Source of the DNA: Larimichthys crocea
Lineage: Eukaryota; Chordata; Actinopteri; Sciaenidae
DNA: 64,000 nucleotides
Assembly: GCF_000972845.2 (NCBI RefSeq)
Contig: NC_040018.1
Coordinates: 19,923,868-19,987,867 of the forward strand
Reading direction: 5' to 3'
This document shows positions 46,501-59,363 of the stretch, one piece after another. The notes under the pieces were generated by a model that had not been told where the DNA came from, made no database searches, and worked only from the letters and a program-made list of their open reading frames with translations. The position numbers and the translations under genes were made by a program. Position 1 is the stretch's first letter. Each line of letters starts with the position of its first letter.

Positions 46501-46642
46501 GGGTGTCCAAACTGTTCCACAAAGGGCCCGTGTGGCTGCAGGTTTTTGTTCCAACCAACCAAGAGCACACAGTTTGACCAACCAACTCTCTGAAGACTGA
46601 GATCAGTTGATTAAATGAGTCAAGTCTGGTGTGCTACTGTTG
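46501..46642. mobile_element. Fold-back (MITE-like) element, copy 2, right arm lost
   Basis: The left arm and core are nearly identical to copy 1 at 30752 (GTCCAAACTGTTCCACAAAG ... GAAGACTGAGATCAGT ... AGTCAAGTCTGGTGTGCTAC). The sequence stops inside the right arm and passes straight into a GACG/GATA microsatellite, so the terminal inverted repeat is missing. Confidence 0.75.
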
Positions 46643-46658
46643 GACAGACGGACGGACG

Positions 46659-46702
<44 letters not shown>
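46643..46702. repeat. Compound microsatellite (GACG)n-(GATA)n
   Basis: A few GACA/GACG units followed by about 11 GATA units, abutting the broken fold-back element. The order mirrors the CAGA/TAGA compound tract at 6433. Confidence 0.95.
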
Positions 46703-46703
<1 letters not shown>

Positions 46704-46899
46704 GTGCTAAGCAAATTGAAAACTATAAAAAGTTACTATACAAATAAGATATATAAAAAAACAACTATATACAATTAAATGAAGGTGTAGACACTGAGGG
46801 GCATTTAGCAGAGGAATCCAAACTGACTGACAAAATGCTATAGTTTATAAACGATGGATATATAATTTAACCTTTAATAAAGACATCAGCTACTCCTCC

Positions 46900-47324
46900 T
46901 TGTGAGTACGTGGACCCACGCTGTGTCATTTTAGAACAACTCCTAAGCTCATGGCGGGGTCTGTCAGCTTTATAGCAGCCAGCCAGTCTAAATAAACGAG
47001 TCATGTGGAGGTGAAGTTAATACTAATAACAATAATTGAGCTTTTTGCGGGCGGTTTGTGTGTATCGGGGACTAAAACAAAGCGCACATGTGGCCGCTGG
47101 CTCCGCCTCGGCCATGTGACACAGCAGGCTGAGTCAGCCGGCTGGTCACGCAGCGTCAGTTCGGAGTCGCACAATTATGAAAAAGCAACCTTCCGTTGGA
47201 GCTGCAGCCGAAACGGATCTCTCCAACGTCAACCGGGCTTTCCTTCCAGGGCTAACCGAGAGCACCGCCGATAGATGGATAAAAGCCACGACGCAGCTCT
47301 TCCTGAGTCTCAACGGTGAAGAGA
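46900..47324 (+). promoter_or_regulatory. trpm7: GC-rich promoter and 5' leader of trpm7
   Basis: CpG-rich sequence leads to the ATG at 47325. ATGs upstream of it are at 46951 (14 codons, may precede the start site), 47003 (ATG TGG AGG TGA), 47114 (ATG TGA, a minimal start-stop uORF) and 47177 (long overlapping uORF). Mammalian TRPM7 mRNA is known to carry two conserved uORFs that repress translation at high magnesium, so this leader may act the same way. The transcription start site is not visible. Confidence 0.55.
47114..47119 (+). promoter_or_regulatory. trpm7: Minimal start-stop uORF in the trpm7 leader
   Basis: ATG followed directly by TGA. Such start-stop elements can hold initiating ribosomes without making a peptide. 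It lies 211 bp upstream of the trpm7 ATG and 63 bp upstream of the overlapping uORF. Confidence 0.45.
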
Positions 47325-50300
47325 ATGGTAGGTGATGAGGCGGCTGCTTTCCTCCGGGTTTCGTAGTCTGGTCAAATTGGCGCTGAGAAGCGTCGTGACT
47401 GATCGGGGCTTTGAGTGGCAGGTCCCCCCCTCCACCACCTCCACCTCCAGATGCATGCTGCCTGTCACCTAGTCCAGATCCTCTGTTGGCATTTGTTCAT
47501 GTTCGCTAACTGTGCTGTTAAAACACGTTTTTTTTTTTAAGTGTACACGGTGACACGCGAGATAAAAAAAAAAACCCTAAAATCACGCACGGGCGTATCG
47601 TTAGCTGAAGCTACACAGCTAGCTCGCTAGCGCTAAGCTACCTGCGTGCTAACAGGCTAAAGCGGCTGTGTGTGTGATGTTAGCGGGCACAGCGCGGCGG
47701 AGACACGGCTCCCTCCTCAACATGCACACCGGTGCTGCTCCAGAGCAGCTGGCACTTGTTTTTTTTATTTTTTTTATATAAGGACACATTTCTGCCAGCT
47801 GTCTCAGATGTCGGACAAGACACACTGTCATTGCCAGTAACAAGTCAATGCCACCTTGAATGGCTGCCAAGTCCAGTTTACACTGAGGGCTTTTTATTCC
47901 CCTTCAGCGCCGGGGGAAAAAAGTTAAGAGATGTTTGTATTATCACAGATAACCCACTCATGTCTGTTTGCTTTTTGATGGGAGGTCAGTGCAGACATTG
48001 CTGAAGTTTCAACATGTTTGTAATTTTTCCTCTTCCTCTTCGTGTCAAGCTCGGCCTCCTCTTCTTTTTTTTCTCTCCCCCCAAGAATTTCCTGTCTGCT
48101 CCTTTTTTCTTCTATTTTTTTTTCTGCTGTAGGAGAGACTGCTGATGAGCTCAGGGTGGAAAGAGAGGATGACTTGTAGCCAAAACTGTGAGTCAGAGCT
48201 GACCACACAGTGTTTTTGGTACTCTGTGTGTGTGTGTGTGTGAGAGAGAGAGCTGGGTCAGATTAACAACATCATAATACACCCAGTGCTCTGATATTAA
48301 CAATGTGAGCAAGCACAACATATGTGGTTTTATATCATTATGTTGAGTATGAATTAAAGATCTGTTAAATAAATGCTGCACGTCGCATCGATGCAAAAAT
48401 CATATTAGTACTGTCGTGCAAACAGTGCACTCATATGCTTTGAGATATATTAGATGGATGAAGACACATTTATATCATCATATTAGTTGTGATTATGGGC
48501 ACTGAAGTTGCCACTGTCAACAGACAGACACACAGTGATAAGATAAGATGAGATCCGCTTTATTGTTTGCTAAATCTATCATGCTCCAGTACTGTCACAG
48601 CACTTATTGCTACACCAACATGTCCTAGTCGCACTGTACTTGATTGTCTTCCTTTTTCGTGAGTCGCTCTGGATAAAAGCGCCAGCCTGTAAATGTAACG
48701 TGCATCTCCTCCTCGGTGTCTTGCTGAGGGCAGCCGCTGCCTGTCTTTTGCCTCAGTGCAACGTTAGTGTCTTGCTTCCCGATGCCAACCCAAAGCCGGT
48801 CACATGCTCCAGCTTACCCCCCTGGCTGAGGCACTCTCCTGTGCTCCTCCTCTGAGTTGTGTGATGAGCGGTCAGCATGGTTTGATATCACCGGTCATTA
48901 ATATAGCTGTATTATTGCAAGTCACAGTCTCTTGTGTAACGCTGGCTGGCAGAGCTGCTCATCAGCTCGGGCTTTAGAGCTCTGCGAGCTGGTAGAAAAT
49001 GGCCTTGCATCACTTTGTTGTGCTCCAGAATGAACTCTAGCACTCGCATGTTTCACCCCGTGGAGTGACTGTGGCGTGCCTCTCTGAGCTCCGTTATCTC
49101 GTGCCCTTAATCCATTTGCACCACATACACAAGACCATTTGAAGATGACAGATTAGGTTTTTTTTCCACTGGCCCTGGACTTTGTTTTCACAAAAAAAAA
49201 TGGTCACAGTGTCAGTTTGTTGATTTTATGAATGGAGGGCTACCCTGTATTTGTTATCCAGCTGACCCCTCCACCCCCCACTGCTTCCATCTCGCTGTGC
49301 AGAGCTGCAGCTCCTGGTCAAACACAGGCGAACCGAGTTGCGTGCGCTGTGTGTTAACCACACAGATCACTGTAGGGACTGGTTGTATAAATATGCAAAG
49401 GGAGAACTGCATGTTAATGCTGTCATTAATGTGTTCCTCTTTGTTATTTAAGCAGCGTCTCTACTGATAACCCAAAAACTGGTTTAACCTGCGCTTTCAT
49501 CAGCTCACATGACTCAGACCACCAGATGCAAAGAAGAAAAGCCATCACATGTCTTACATTACTAGGTTATACAGCTGCTTGGAGGTAGGACTCGGGATGG
49601 CATGCCAGCATGGTGTCAGCCTCTGCTGTGTAGTCTTTCAGAGCTCTGCCCAGGGGGTACAAGTGTGAGGGTTGGAGAGCCGTCACGCTTTGGTCTCATG
49701 ACTGTATAAACTGACTTTTCTTCTGTGAGCAGCCTTCCAGGAATCTTATCTGAAGGCTGAAGTGAACTTTTTTATAGGCCTGGAGCCGGGAACAAACTAA
49801 TGTAAGATGTGGCAAGGATTGCCAAATGATAAGGCATGTCTGTGTTTAAATGTCTCTTAGAGTGTGATATGGGCTAACCTCTTTTAATTAAGCCAAGATA
49901 AAGACATATTTTTACCCTGCTTTAAACCTCAAAGGAATAGGAATATTTGAGCATCAGAAAGTTAACACTTTACCTGTAAACTCGAAACCTGGATGTGATC
50001 CACTAGGGATGTGAATCGAGAACCGGTTCTTGTTGAGAACCGGTTCCGTGTGTTTCAATTCCATGGAATCGTTTGGCAGTTTATCTAACGATTGTCTTAT
50101 CGATTCCAGAAAGCACGACAAATTGCGGCACATAACTCACGCAAGTTTCTCATGTGCAGTGCAATCAGTAGTAAACAATGTCACCCACTCGGTTCAAACG
50201 CTCCAAAGTTTGGCTGCATTTTACCAAAAAAGACGGCAACAGGGCGACTTGCAATCATTGCAAAGTGGAGATAACCGCGTCGGGAGGGAACGCGATGAAC

Positions 50301-53300
50301 ATGCAGAAACATTTGCGCACACAACATGCAATATTTTTAAATGAATGTCGTGTTTTTGACACGCTTCGGACTGGAGATGAAACTCAACCTAGCAGCAGCG
50401 GCAGCAGCCAGGCTATGAGCACCTCTGCGGTTACTACGGAAGGTAACTCCGGTACGTAACACATCTACCATGTTAGCACGATGTGCTTCTTTGTAAAAGA
50501 AATGCTTTAACAGTTACATTAAACAAATGCCTTCTGCATTACATTTAGAAGATGACCATGACGAGAGAGAGAAGTCTGGCTGGCTCAGAGGCTGGCAGCT
50601 GTACTAGTACTCGTTCCAGTTCACTACCTCTTCTAGATGATGCTGATCAAACTGTTTGTTCTCCTTTTTTCCCCAAATGAGAATCGATAAAGAATCGAAT
50701 CATTAAGTAGAATCGATAATGGAATCGGAATCGTAAAAATCTTATCAATTCCCATCCCTTTCAGCCACACACTGTTACTAAAGTCTGGACTTTAAAATCT
50801 TTCCAAGACATCTCATCTCACAGCAGGCAAGTCAAAGTCAGATTTAGACAGGATTAGGCATATGGGATCATCTTGAAATATCTTGCGCTGAGCTCCTGTG
50901 ACCTTCCTGTGTTCAAAGAACAAGTGTGAGAAATTAGGAACACTCGTTCATTCCTTTTTGGAGCACGAGTTAGTAGCACAGCCTTTTTTTATCAAATAAG
51001 AGGTCTGTTAAAACACGGCCTCAGCCATTCAAAGAACTATTAAACCGTGAAAGGAAAAAAAATTTCAAATCTTCTAGAGCTGCCATGTTAATGTGGTCGT
51101 TATGGTCATCGATCAGAGACGCGATAAAGTTGTGACTTCCAGGAAAACTTCAGGCGTGCTCTGGCAGACAAAAATCTTGACTGAACCTGTCTCGATTACT
51201 TTTAGATTTAACTTGATCCTCCTCCAAAAGACTTGAAAACAGCTCTGATACCAGCATGTTTGCTGCTACTCTTTGTGTTTCCGTGTAATTGATTGTAGTG
51301 CTGCAACTATCCTTCAGTTATCATCAGATCACGGTCTCGATTCATCCTTTGGACTGTAAAATGTCAGAAAAAAATGACAAACAGGTCAAGCTTGTGCTCT
51401 TAAAGGGACTCTCTCACATCTGAGATTCTCTCAGACAACAACACAGATTGACTCATGTTTCAGAACAGCATTGATTTCTTAAATAAAGGATATTTTGTCA
51501 TTTGAAAACCTTTCCTAACAAGGATTCCTGCTAAGGGAGGTACACATTTCCTAAAATCCAAGGTGAAAAATTCAGTTTAATTCTAATGTTTCTTACATAT
51601 AAAACAAGAAAGCATCATTCATGATGGAGACTTTTAGACAAATTTACTTGAAAAAGGATTCAATAAATGTACTAATCTTTCCAAAATGTATGATATCCAC
51701 GTATATATCCAGATTTTTATTTAACTGTATTTTCTATTGTGATGTGACTTCATGCTTCATGCAAAGAGAAACAGCATTGAGGAATTAAGGTTATGTCATA
51801 AAAATAAATAAATAAAAAACTCATGACAGGAGCCTTAGCTCACTGTACCATGGAGGATGCCCCACTTCTACATCCATGCTTATAACTACAGTCATATATA
51901 CCAGTGGCTCCACTGTAATTCTTGTTATAAAAATCTATAATCATAATCAAATAGTCTGTATGAGAAAGGTGAGGCGGTTGGACAAATATGCAGCTCCTTT
52001 TTCATTTGATTTTTCTGGTAAATCTCTTTGACCTCCAAACCTAATTTCTGTCCCCCTTTAAGAGGAAAGGGGAAACCCTTTAAAGACATAAAGCAGCCTC
52101 TGATAGTGATTTCCCCAAAGGAGGGGGGGGATAAAACCACAAAAATGAGTTGGTTCTCTGAGAACCGCTCTTCTCTTTGGCTGCTGCTCACACTAAAGTG
52201 CTGACCCCATATCCTCCACTCTTTCTAATGGGTAATAGCTTTTGCCAAGCCAGATGTTATCTCTCCCCGTATTACGTCAGGCATGGCCAGAGGAATGATG
52301 GGTTAACCAGCCAGCCTTGTTACATTGTTGGGAAAAAAGGAGGGGGAAGGAAGAGCTCAGTTGGCAAGGTTTCTGGGTTCACTGTGTGTGTGTGTGTGTA
52401 GACAGCAGGAAGATAAAGTGATCAGATTTGTGTCCCTCTGTACAAACGTGTGTTGGTGCAGATGAACGTGACACACACACACACACACACACAAGTGCAC
52501 GCTTGCCCCATAAACAAAACTGACAGCATCCTTCATAGTTGAAACCAGAGAGATGGAAAGGTGGTGGGTTATGTTTCCTACAGGAACAGAGTAATCATAA
52601 AACCTGTAGCACAGCGAAGAAGCCAGAGAGGAAGAGGGAGGGAGTGAGGAAGTAGGAGAGCGTGTGTGTGTGTTTTTGGCAGGAGCTCTCAAGTGTTCAA
52701 GTCTTTTGTTGCCTGACATTCTCAGGTGCCATGGTTACAGGTTAGCCGGGTTACAGCCCGGCTTTATCTGCCTCATTAACACTTTGTTAGATCGCCACGT
52801 TGGATGGAGACGACGTCGGCGTTTTTTGCTGAACGCGTTCATTCTTCCACAGCACGTCACTGAAACCTCCCTGAAGTCGCAGGGTGTGTCTCACGTCTGT
52901 CAATAGTTCAACAGGTTGCGAATCACCGTACGGTATATTAGATTTCAGACACTGATTAGGACAGTAATTCAGTGAACAAGGGGTCAATGAGGAGTCAATG
53001 ACCTCTGCAGTATACAATTAAAAGGAAGCACACGGTAATAACATTACATCAACGATATAACTCTGCAAATGTTCGACACACATAAACACAGCTCTGAGTT
53101 GGATTGAGGAAAGAAGAAATCATTGACAACAGTACGCAGTCTGCACTCGCTAATTGGCACGTCAGACTCAAACCCACAAATTGTTATTAGATGAAGCTAT
53201 ATTTGTTTATCCTGCTGTGGCACCAGCTGCTTTGTAATTACACACTGTGTACCAGTACTGTACAGTTTACACTATGTGCAAATCTTCATATTTTATTGTT

Positions 53301-56300
53301 GACTGTAACGGTAGTTTACAAGAAATGAATGTAATGTGTAATGGGAAATGATCATACACCTGATGTGATGTTAAATCTGAATCTGGAGCCAGAGAACGAT
53401 GGCTTACCTAAGCATAAAGACTGGAAACAGATCCGTTAGCCTCACTGGGTTGAAAGGTTTCAGAGCTTTACTAGGTGCTGGTAGGTCAGAGTTTGTTACA
53501 AACTCTCTATGCTAAGGTCGTGGATATAACTAAACTGAAGGTTTGTCTCTACACTGCAGTTAGCCAAATGTTCAGCTCATTTTCATCTTTCAGCCCAAAC
53601 ATAAATCCATATTGAAAGGAATAATAATTCCCTCAGCCAAGATAATAATTCACACCTATTTAAAAAAAAAAAAACCCACTATACTTATCAGTTTATCAGC
53701 CAGGTCACAATAAATTTAAACTTTCAGGCATTTCAGCTGCTTATTATAGCTAAAAACTTTTAGATAGGGCTGCAAAATACTGTGATACTACGATTGTGAT
53801 GTGACTCATGAGTAGTAAATGATCATATTTACATCACAATATTAATTTTTTTTAATTTAGAAAACTATTTGAATCATGTTGATGTGACACGTTTTCTCAC
53901 ATCTGGAGAATGGGATTTATTTATCTTTTATCAAAACATTGCAGCTTCTACGATTTGGATGTTGTGCTTGATTTAAACTGTGATTTCCATAATATTTAAA
54001 TGTGTTGTTCATCCCCAATTTGAGGCCAACTTAAAAGTGTTCTGCACAATTGTGTAAAGAAAAGGCTGAATCTATCAGGAGCGCTCATGTCAGGTGTCTA
54101 ATAGATCTAATGTGATGTCAATGCCACACTGCCTTATGGAAATACATGAACCCATGTTGTGACTTGAGTTTTTTTAATACTGTTCAAATTATTGTCAGAG
54201 GAAAGGAAGTGACGTTTTTATCTTTTCATTAGTTCTTGATTTTAAATCTTTCTGCTTTATGTTTGTTATGCACCTAAACACCAAGGCAGACTCTATGTAT
54301 GTGAACACCTACTTGACAATGTATCTAATTGTGATTTTTCCGATCCTGAAGTGTGGGGACGCCTGGGTTGTTGGGAGAGTTGTTTTGTGTGCATTGCATG
54401 AATCACAGTTAGTGGTGTGTCTTCAGTAGACAACTAGGTATATATCATTGAGGCCTCTGCCCATCCACTAATCCTCTCCCACACCCCCGCCTCCCTCGTC
54501 TCTTTCTCCCGAGCCTAAGTATAATATCTAGTTGGTCTCAGACACATTCATCTGCCCCCTGAGTGGCTTCTTACAGATTAACAGTGGATGGAGTTTAGAG
54601 TCTGCAGCCTCTCACTGATCACTCAGCTTTTAACTCAGGCCGGATCTGTATGGTAACAGCATCGTTGTAGACTTTGAGACCTGTGTGGAAATTTGGTTCA
54701 GATCTTCTGAGAGACGGAGCGTGCAAGAAGTGATTTGCTGCTGATGATCCGGTGCTCAGGGGAGGCTGTGGTGACTGTGGTTTGTTCAGGAGATGCATGA
54801 AGGAGCCTTGGTATGTTCCTGTACAAAGCCCTTAAACACAGAGATGAAGAGGAGGACATCCAGGTACACACTCCGTGGCTCGGTGTCACCGGTCAAGTTT
54901 GTTTAGATGTTTCCATAAAACCGCCATTTGTTGTGTGCGGCGTAGAACCACGTGCACTGCGGATGCTAAGTCACTTCTGTTTCTGTGCTGTCTGTATTTA
55001 ACTACATAAAAACAATGACTAGTGAGGATAATTTGTTGCTTGCTCCGGCAGACGATGACTTGCTTGTAACTGCCTGGTTCACAACATTTTCCATCCAAGT
55101 TGGTTGTAATACTATTGTTTGAGTTTCAGGAATAGTTAAAACGCTTTGGTGTATAGCAGGTGACGGTGTTTGCAGGTTTCCCTCTTTGTGCTGGGAGGGA
55201 TTAATGGTGCTAATCGCTCATGGGTCCCTCTGAGCTGTACTGGAGGAACAATAATGCACAAGGCATTAATTGAAAATTCCTCTGGCATAAATCCTTGTTT
55301 TTAAAAGAACGACGACATGGGATGAGATTGTTTTATTGCAGTTCATAACATTGGCAGACTGTAGCTAATGTGCCTTGTGAACTGTTTTGGTCCTGATTTT
55401 ATAAGTAACTTTTTTTATTTTTTTATTCATTAAACCTTCTAATCCCTTTTATTTTCATAGACTTAATCCTGGATTAAGAGTTAGCCCACAAGCTCCCTTT
55501 TAGGATGTTTGGAGTTTATTATTTTCAGAGAAAATCGTTCTGACAGAAGTGAAACAACTTTTCTTTTGACTTGTCCCTGTGTCTAGTTGCTTTGTTTCTT
55601 TGTGAAACTGCAGTAGATACACAGACATACAGACAGACTACATTTACTGCACGGAGGAGCCTTGTTTTTTTTTTTTAACATCCTCAGGAAACAATTTGCT
55701 CGGCAGCTTGAAATTATTAAATGTAAACATAATAAAGCCTTAAACACAAACAGGAGGATTATCGCTGCTGTTCACTGCTCACGATATGTTTCTCTTTGTT
55801 CACAGTCCCAGAAACCCTGGATAGAAAGCACTTTCACCAAGAGGGAATGTGTGTACATACTTCCAGTGTCAAAGGACCCCCACAGGTATGTGCTTAGACA
55901 GACTGCCATGGAAACGGTGTAATTGCATGGTGTGTGTTAAAGTAGGCCTAAACCCTAACCACTACTCTCCAAAGACTAAATGAGTCTGTTTCTACATAAT
56001 TTTAATGTTTATGTCTGTCACTATGATTACAGTGTTAAGTGAGAGGGAAGACCAGCGAAGAACCTGTGTATCATATCTTCTTGGAGTCTTAGGGATGGGA
56101 TTTTGTACTTATTTATGATCAATCTGCCACTTAAGGAGTTTGGATTTCATCATGACTTATTAGACTGAGTGAAATCCAAATCCCATCTCCAAATCTTTTA
56201 TTTCCTCCGATACTGTTATTTTAATTGAAAAAAAAATCAGTATCTGTGTACCTGGAGAACTGCAGATGTCAAATGTAGAAGAGTTGTTTTTTTTTCTGCA

Positions 56301-59300
56301 GACTTACTGGAATCTTACAAAGCAGTGTTAAAACTGTATGCAAGGCTTCTTATTGGCTCATTCACCATGTGTCATGTGTGCACACAAAATAACTCAGTTA
56401 ACGGTACAGCAGCTGGTATAAAAGCTATGTTATCCTTACGTTTTGTCTGTAAAGTTCTTGGTTATGTATTTACTCTCTAACCACCTCCTTACTTGTTGTT
56501 TTTAGTTACACTTTTAAGAAATCTTTCCTTTCTTCTCATAAACTCACGATGGTACCCGGTTACTCTTTTCCCTGTGTTTTCTTTTGCATCAATTATTTGC
56601 CACTGGCTTTTCTTCACTAACTACAGTATGCGCCGCAGTTGTTGGTGTTGGTGAACACGGGCCCATTTAACAATGGGACCGAAGGCCTGCATGTGACTGT
56701 GATCAAAGTGAGAGTCCCCCTTAACAGGTTTCATAACACTCTCTTGGTTAAAGGCCAATCTAACCGGGCTGCCTGCCCAGCTGACAGATAACCTTCCTAA
56801 ATGTCCTCAAAGTCTACCGAGAACTTCCTTCACACAGGGAGAAATCAGAACATTAAAATGCCTTTGTGTCTTTGCAAATGTCTGATTTATTTAAATATAA
56901 ATCAATGATTAATTATGTTGCTGTGAAACTCCTTCCAGATGCCTTCCAGGATGCCAGATTTGCCAACAGCTAGTCCGGTAAGTTTTTGTTTAGTCTTTGC
57001 TTCACTAGTTCTCGGTTACCTGACAGGATTAGCCTCAGAGAAATCACTCTAACCGGTCACTTCACACCAGAGAAGGCCTGCAGGCAAATTCTTTTACAAT
57101 GCAAACCCACTGAACAACAACAATTCTCAGGAAACAATTAACTTCCAGGCTTTGTGTGTCAGGATGCATGCGATCCCTTAAGGTGGTTAAAGGAGGTGAA
57201 GAAAGAAAGAAGCTTATGTTGGTCGCTAATTGTAATAATAATATTTGATGAGGTTAAAAGTAAATCTCAATATCACACGCCTTGTCAAACCTTGTCGTTG
57301 TGGTTGGTTATTGGGAAAGTTTTATTTACTTTTTGTTTGTTTTTTTTTGTTTTTTACATTCTTGCGTACATAAGCAGTTGAGTGTATAAGAGGCATTAAC
57401 TTAAAGCCCTCACGGAGACTGCGCCCTGGGCGGTCGCCCACATTGCCCACAGCTAAAACCGGCCCTGCTTGTATTAGTTTACGGGCAGATCTGCCACATC
57501 CAATATGGCGGACGTAACGTATCGCAGCAACGGACCAACCTGCTCAATGAGGCATCTATGTATATGTCTATGATCTATCCTAACTAAAGGAGAGTCTATG
57601 TATATATGTCTATGATCTATCCTAACTAAAGGAGAGTCTATGGCGGAAAGATGGATAAGGACGGACTTTTAGGGGGAACATTTCATTTTAAAAAGTTGCC
57701 TGACGGCTCGTTGGACAAAAACAAGGCAATTTGCACAGTTTGCAAAGCCGAATTTAAATTCCACAGAAGTAACACGACTTTAACATATCACCTCAAAACA
57801 AAACACCCAGTCTACACTACAAGAGTGTGGCACTCGTCAGTATATTTCCTCATTCTGGCTTTTCTCCGTTTGCACTGTGCATATGTGCACCTTAAGCCAA
57901 TAAAATGAATGAATTTAAATATACTTTCTCTGTGTTTATTCTACATTAATTTGATCATTTTACATAAATAAATATTCATTATAAGCTTCAGTCTCAGAAA
58001 AATGCATTTCATTTATTGATACGTTTATTGATAGATTAATCGCGATTAATTACAGAATTTTTTGCGATTAATGTTTTTTGTGTAAAAAATGTGCCTTTTT
58101 TAAATTTCTGTCTTTTATTTCAGACAGAAACAAAAGTAGGCTTCATATTTCAAGCCAGTGATCGTCGATGAGATCAGCTGAACTAAACAACTGTTGCTAG
58201 CTACTGTAGTGAAGTCAGCATTAGCTCCATCAGTTGGTTCAAAGTGGCGTCTCCAGTTTTTCTCAGTGTACCAGTTGAGTTATTTTAAAATGAAAACCCT
58301 GTGAAATGGTCTTAAATATGTACTTGATATGTTAACGGGATAACAGACTAAAGGAGAGCCGCATGTCCCCGGCAAACGGTTGGCATGGATACCAGCTGAT
58401 GTAATTAAGAAACGACATTCTTCTTGTATTACATAGTATGGCTAGTTAGCACAAATATTATTAAATATGACAAGGTGAAATGTAACATATGACTGTTGTT
58501 TCTTACACGACCCTGTTTGCCTGCTTTGCTCACATACTTGGACAAACAAGACACACACGTGTGCTATCGTAAGCCTAAACTCTTCCACACCGTGGGCAAA
58601 TACAACCCAGTGGTTTTGCTATTATGAACATTGTAAAATGTATTTTTATGTATTTGTTTTTTAATGTCTAACCCATAAAACCACAAACTAGACTTGGCTA
58701 GTAAACTATTTTTTTTTTTGGTTAGGTAGCTAACATTTAGCATCTTATGTCAGAGAGCAAATAAACACAATGTTTGATCAGTGTTGGCTTTTTTTGGGAA
58801 AGAAAATATACTGAAATGAGATAGTGCCCTCCAAACTGAGCCCTGAGTATACAGTAGCTACCACAGCTTAGTGAACATTGTTACGGCATGTGGAGAAAAG
58901 CTCAACAGGCCTGCTGCGACTCGTTACAGTTGCTAAGCTGTGATTGGACGATTGCAGTTGTTGGCAACTTTAATGAGTCCACATGGAAAATGTATTTTTA
59001 AAGTGTTTCCTGAAGAATATAAGATGCTAATGTTCACAAGGAGTGGCATGGATTCTCAGTTCTTGTGCCTTGTTTAATTATTACCCTGTATTTTGAATAC
59101 ATGTTTCTTACAGCATTTCTAAAAATGTCTTGAATTAGACAAGACATTTAAACTTACGAGTGTTAATATTCTGTTTTATATTCTGCTGTGTTACGCAACT
59201 CTGCAACATTACTGCCAAGATAGGTTGAATACGTTTGTTATTGTGCCATCAATTAAGAGTTATTCTGTTCACTGTCAAGGTGCTGCTGTGGGCGGCTGGT

Positions 59301-59363
59301 CCGGCAGCATGTTGGCTTCACAGCCAGCTTGGCCACAAAGTACTCGGATGTGAAGCTGGGTGA
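47177..59363 (+). CDS. Overlapping upstream ORF of trpm7 (117 codons when spliced)
   Basis: ATG at 47177 (A at -3) opens 50 codons (MKKQPSVGAAAETDLSNVNR...) that run past the trpm7 ATG at 47325 in another frame. After splicing with the trpm7 exons it stays open through 55806-55885, 56939-56977 and into 59280, ending at TGA 59361-59363. Ribosomes that start here would miss the channel ATG. No known domain is seen in the peptide. It is a regulatory candidate and possibly not a functional protein; support is open length, position and the known uORF control of mammalian TRPM7. Confidence 0.4.

Larger units (their letters stand above)
45031..46900. other. Intergenic region between sppl2a and trpm7
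   Basis: The two genes lie in tandem with about 1.9 kb between them. Apart from the LINE-like end (46140-46385) and the fold-back copy with its microsatellite (46501-46702), I see only AT-rich sequence and no exon. Confidence 0.5.
50761..54600. other. trpm7 intron 1, middle part
   Basis: No exon recognised. It holds short TG and CA microsatellites (52384-52400, 52473-52493) and a LINE-like 3' end fragment (54225-54336). The rest is sequence I cannot assign. Confidence 0.4.
57420..58110 (+). mobile_element. Second hAT-type relic with BED finger, in trpm7 intron 3
   Basis: A left part with GCCCTGGGCGGTCGCCCACA and GCTAAAACCGGCCCTGC resembles the end of a fish DNA transposon. A frame at 57651-57908 then encodes a BED finger. 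An AT-rich segment near 58035-58070 has ATTAATCGCGATTAATTA, a palindrome often found in hAT-related fish repeats. Boundaries are uncertain and more than one element may be present. Confidence 0.5.

Noticed and set aside
47005..47274. 89-codon frame in the trpm7 leader
   Set aside because: It begins at GTG, not ATG, and has no domain; the ATG uORFs at 47114 and 47177 are better candidates.
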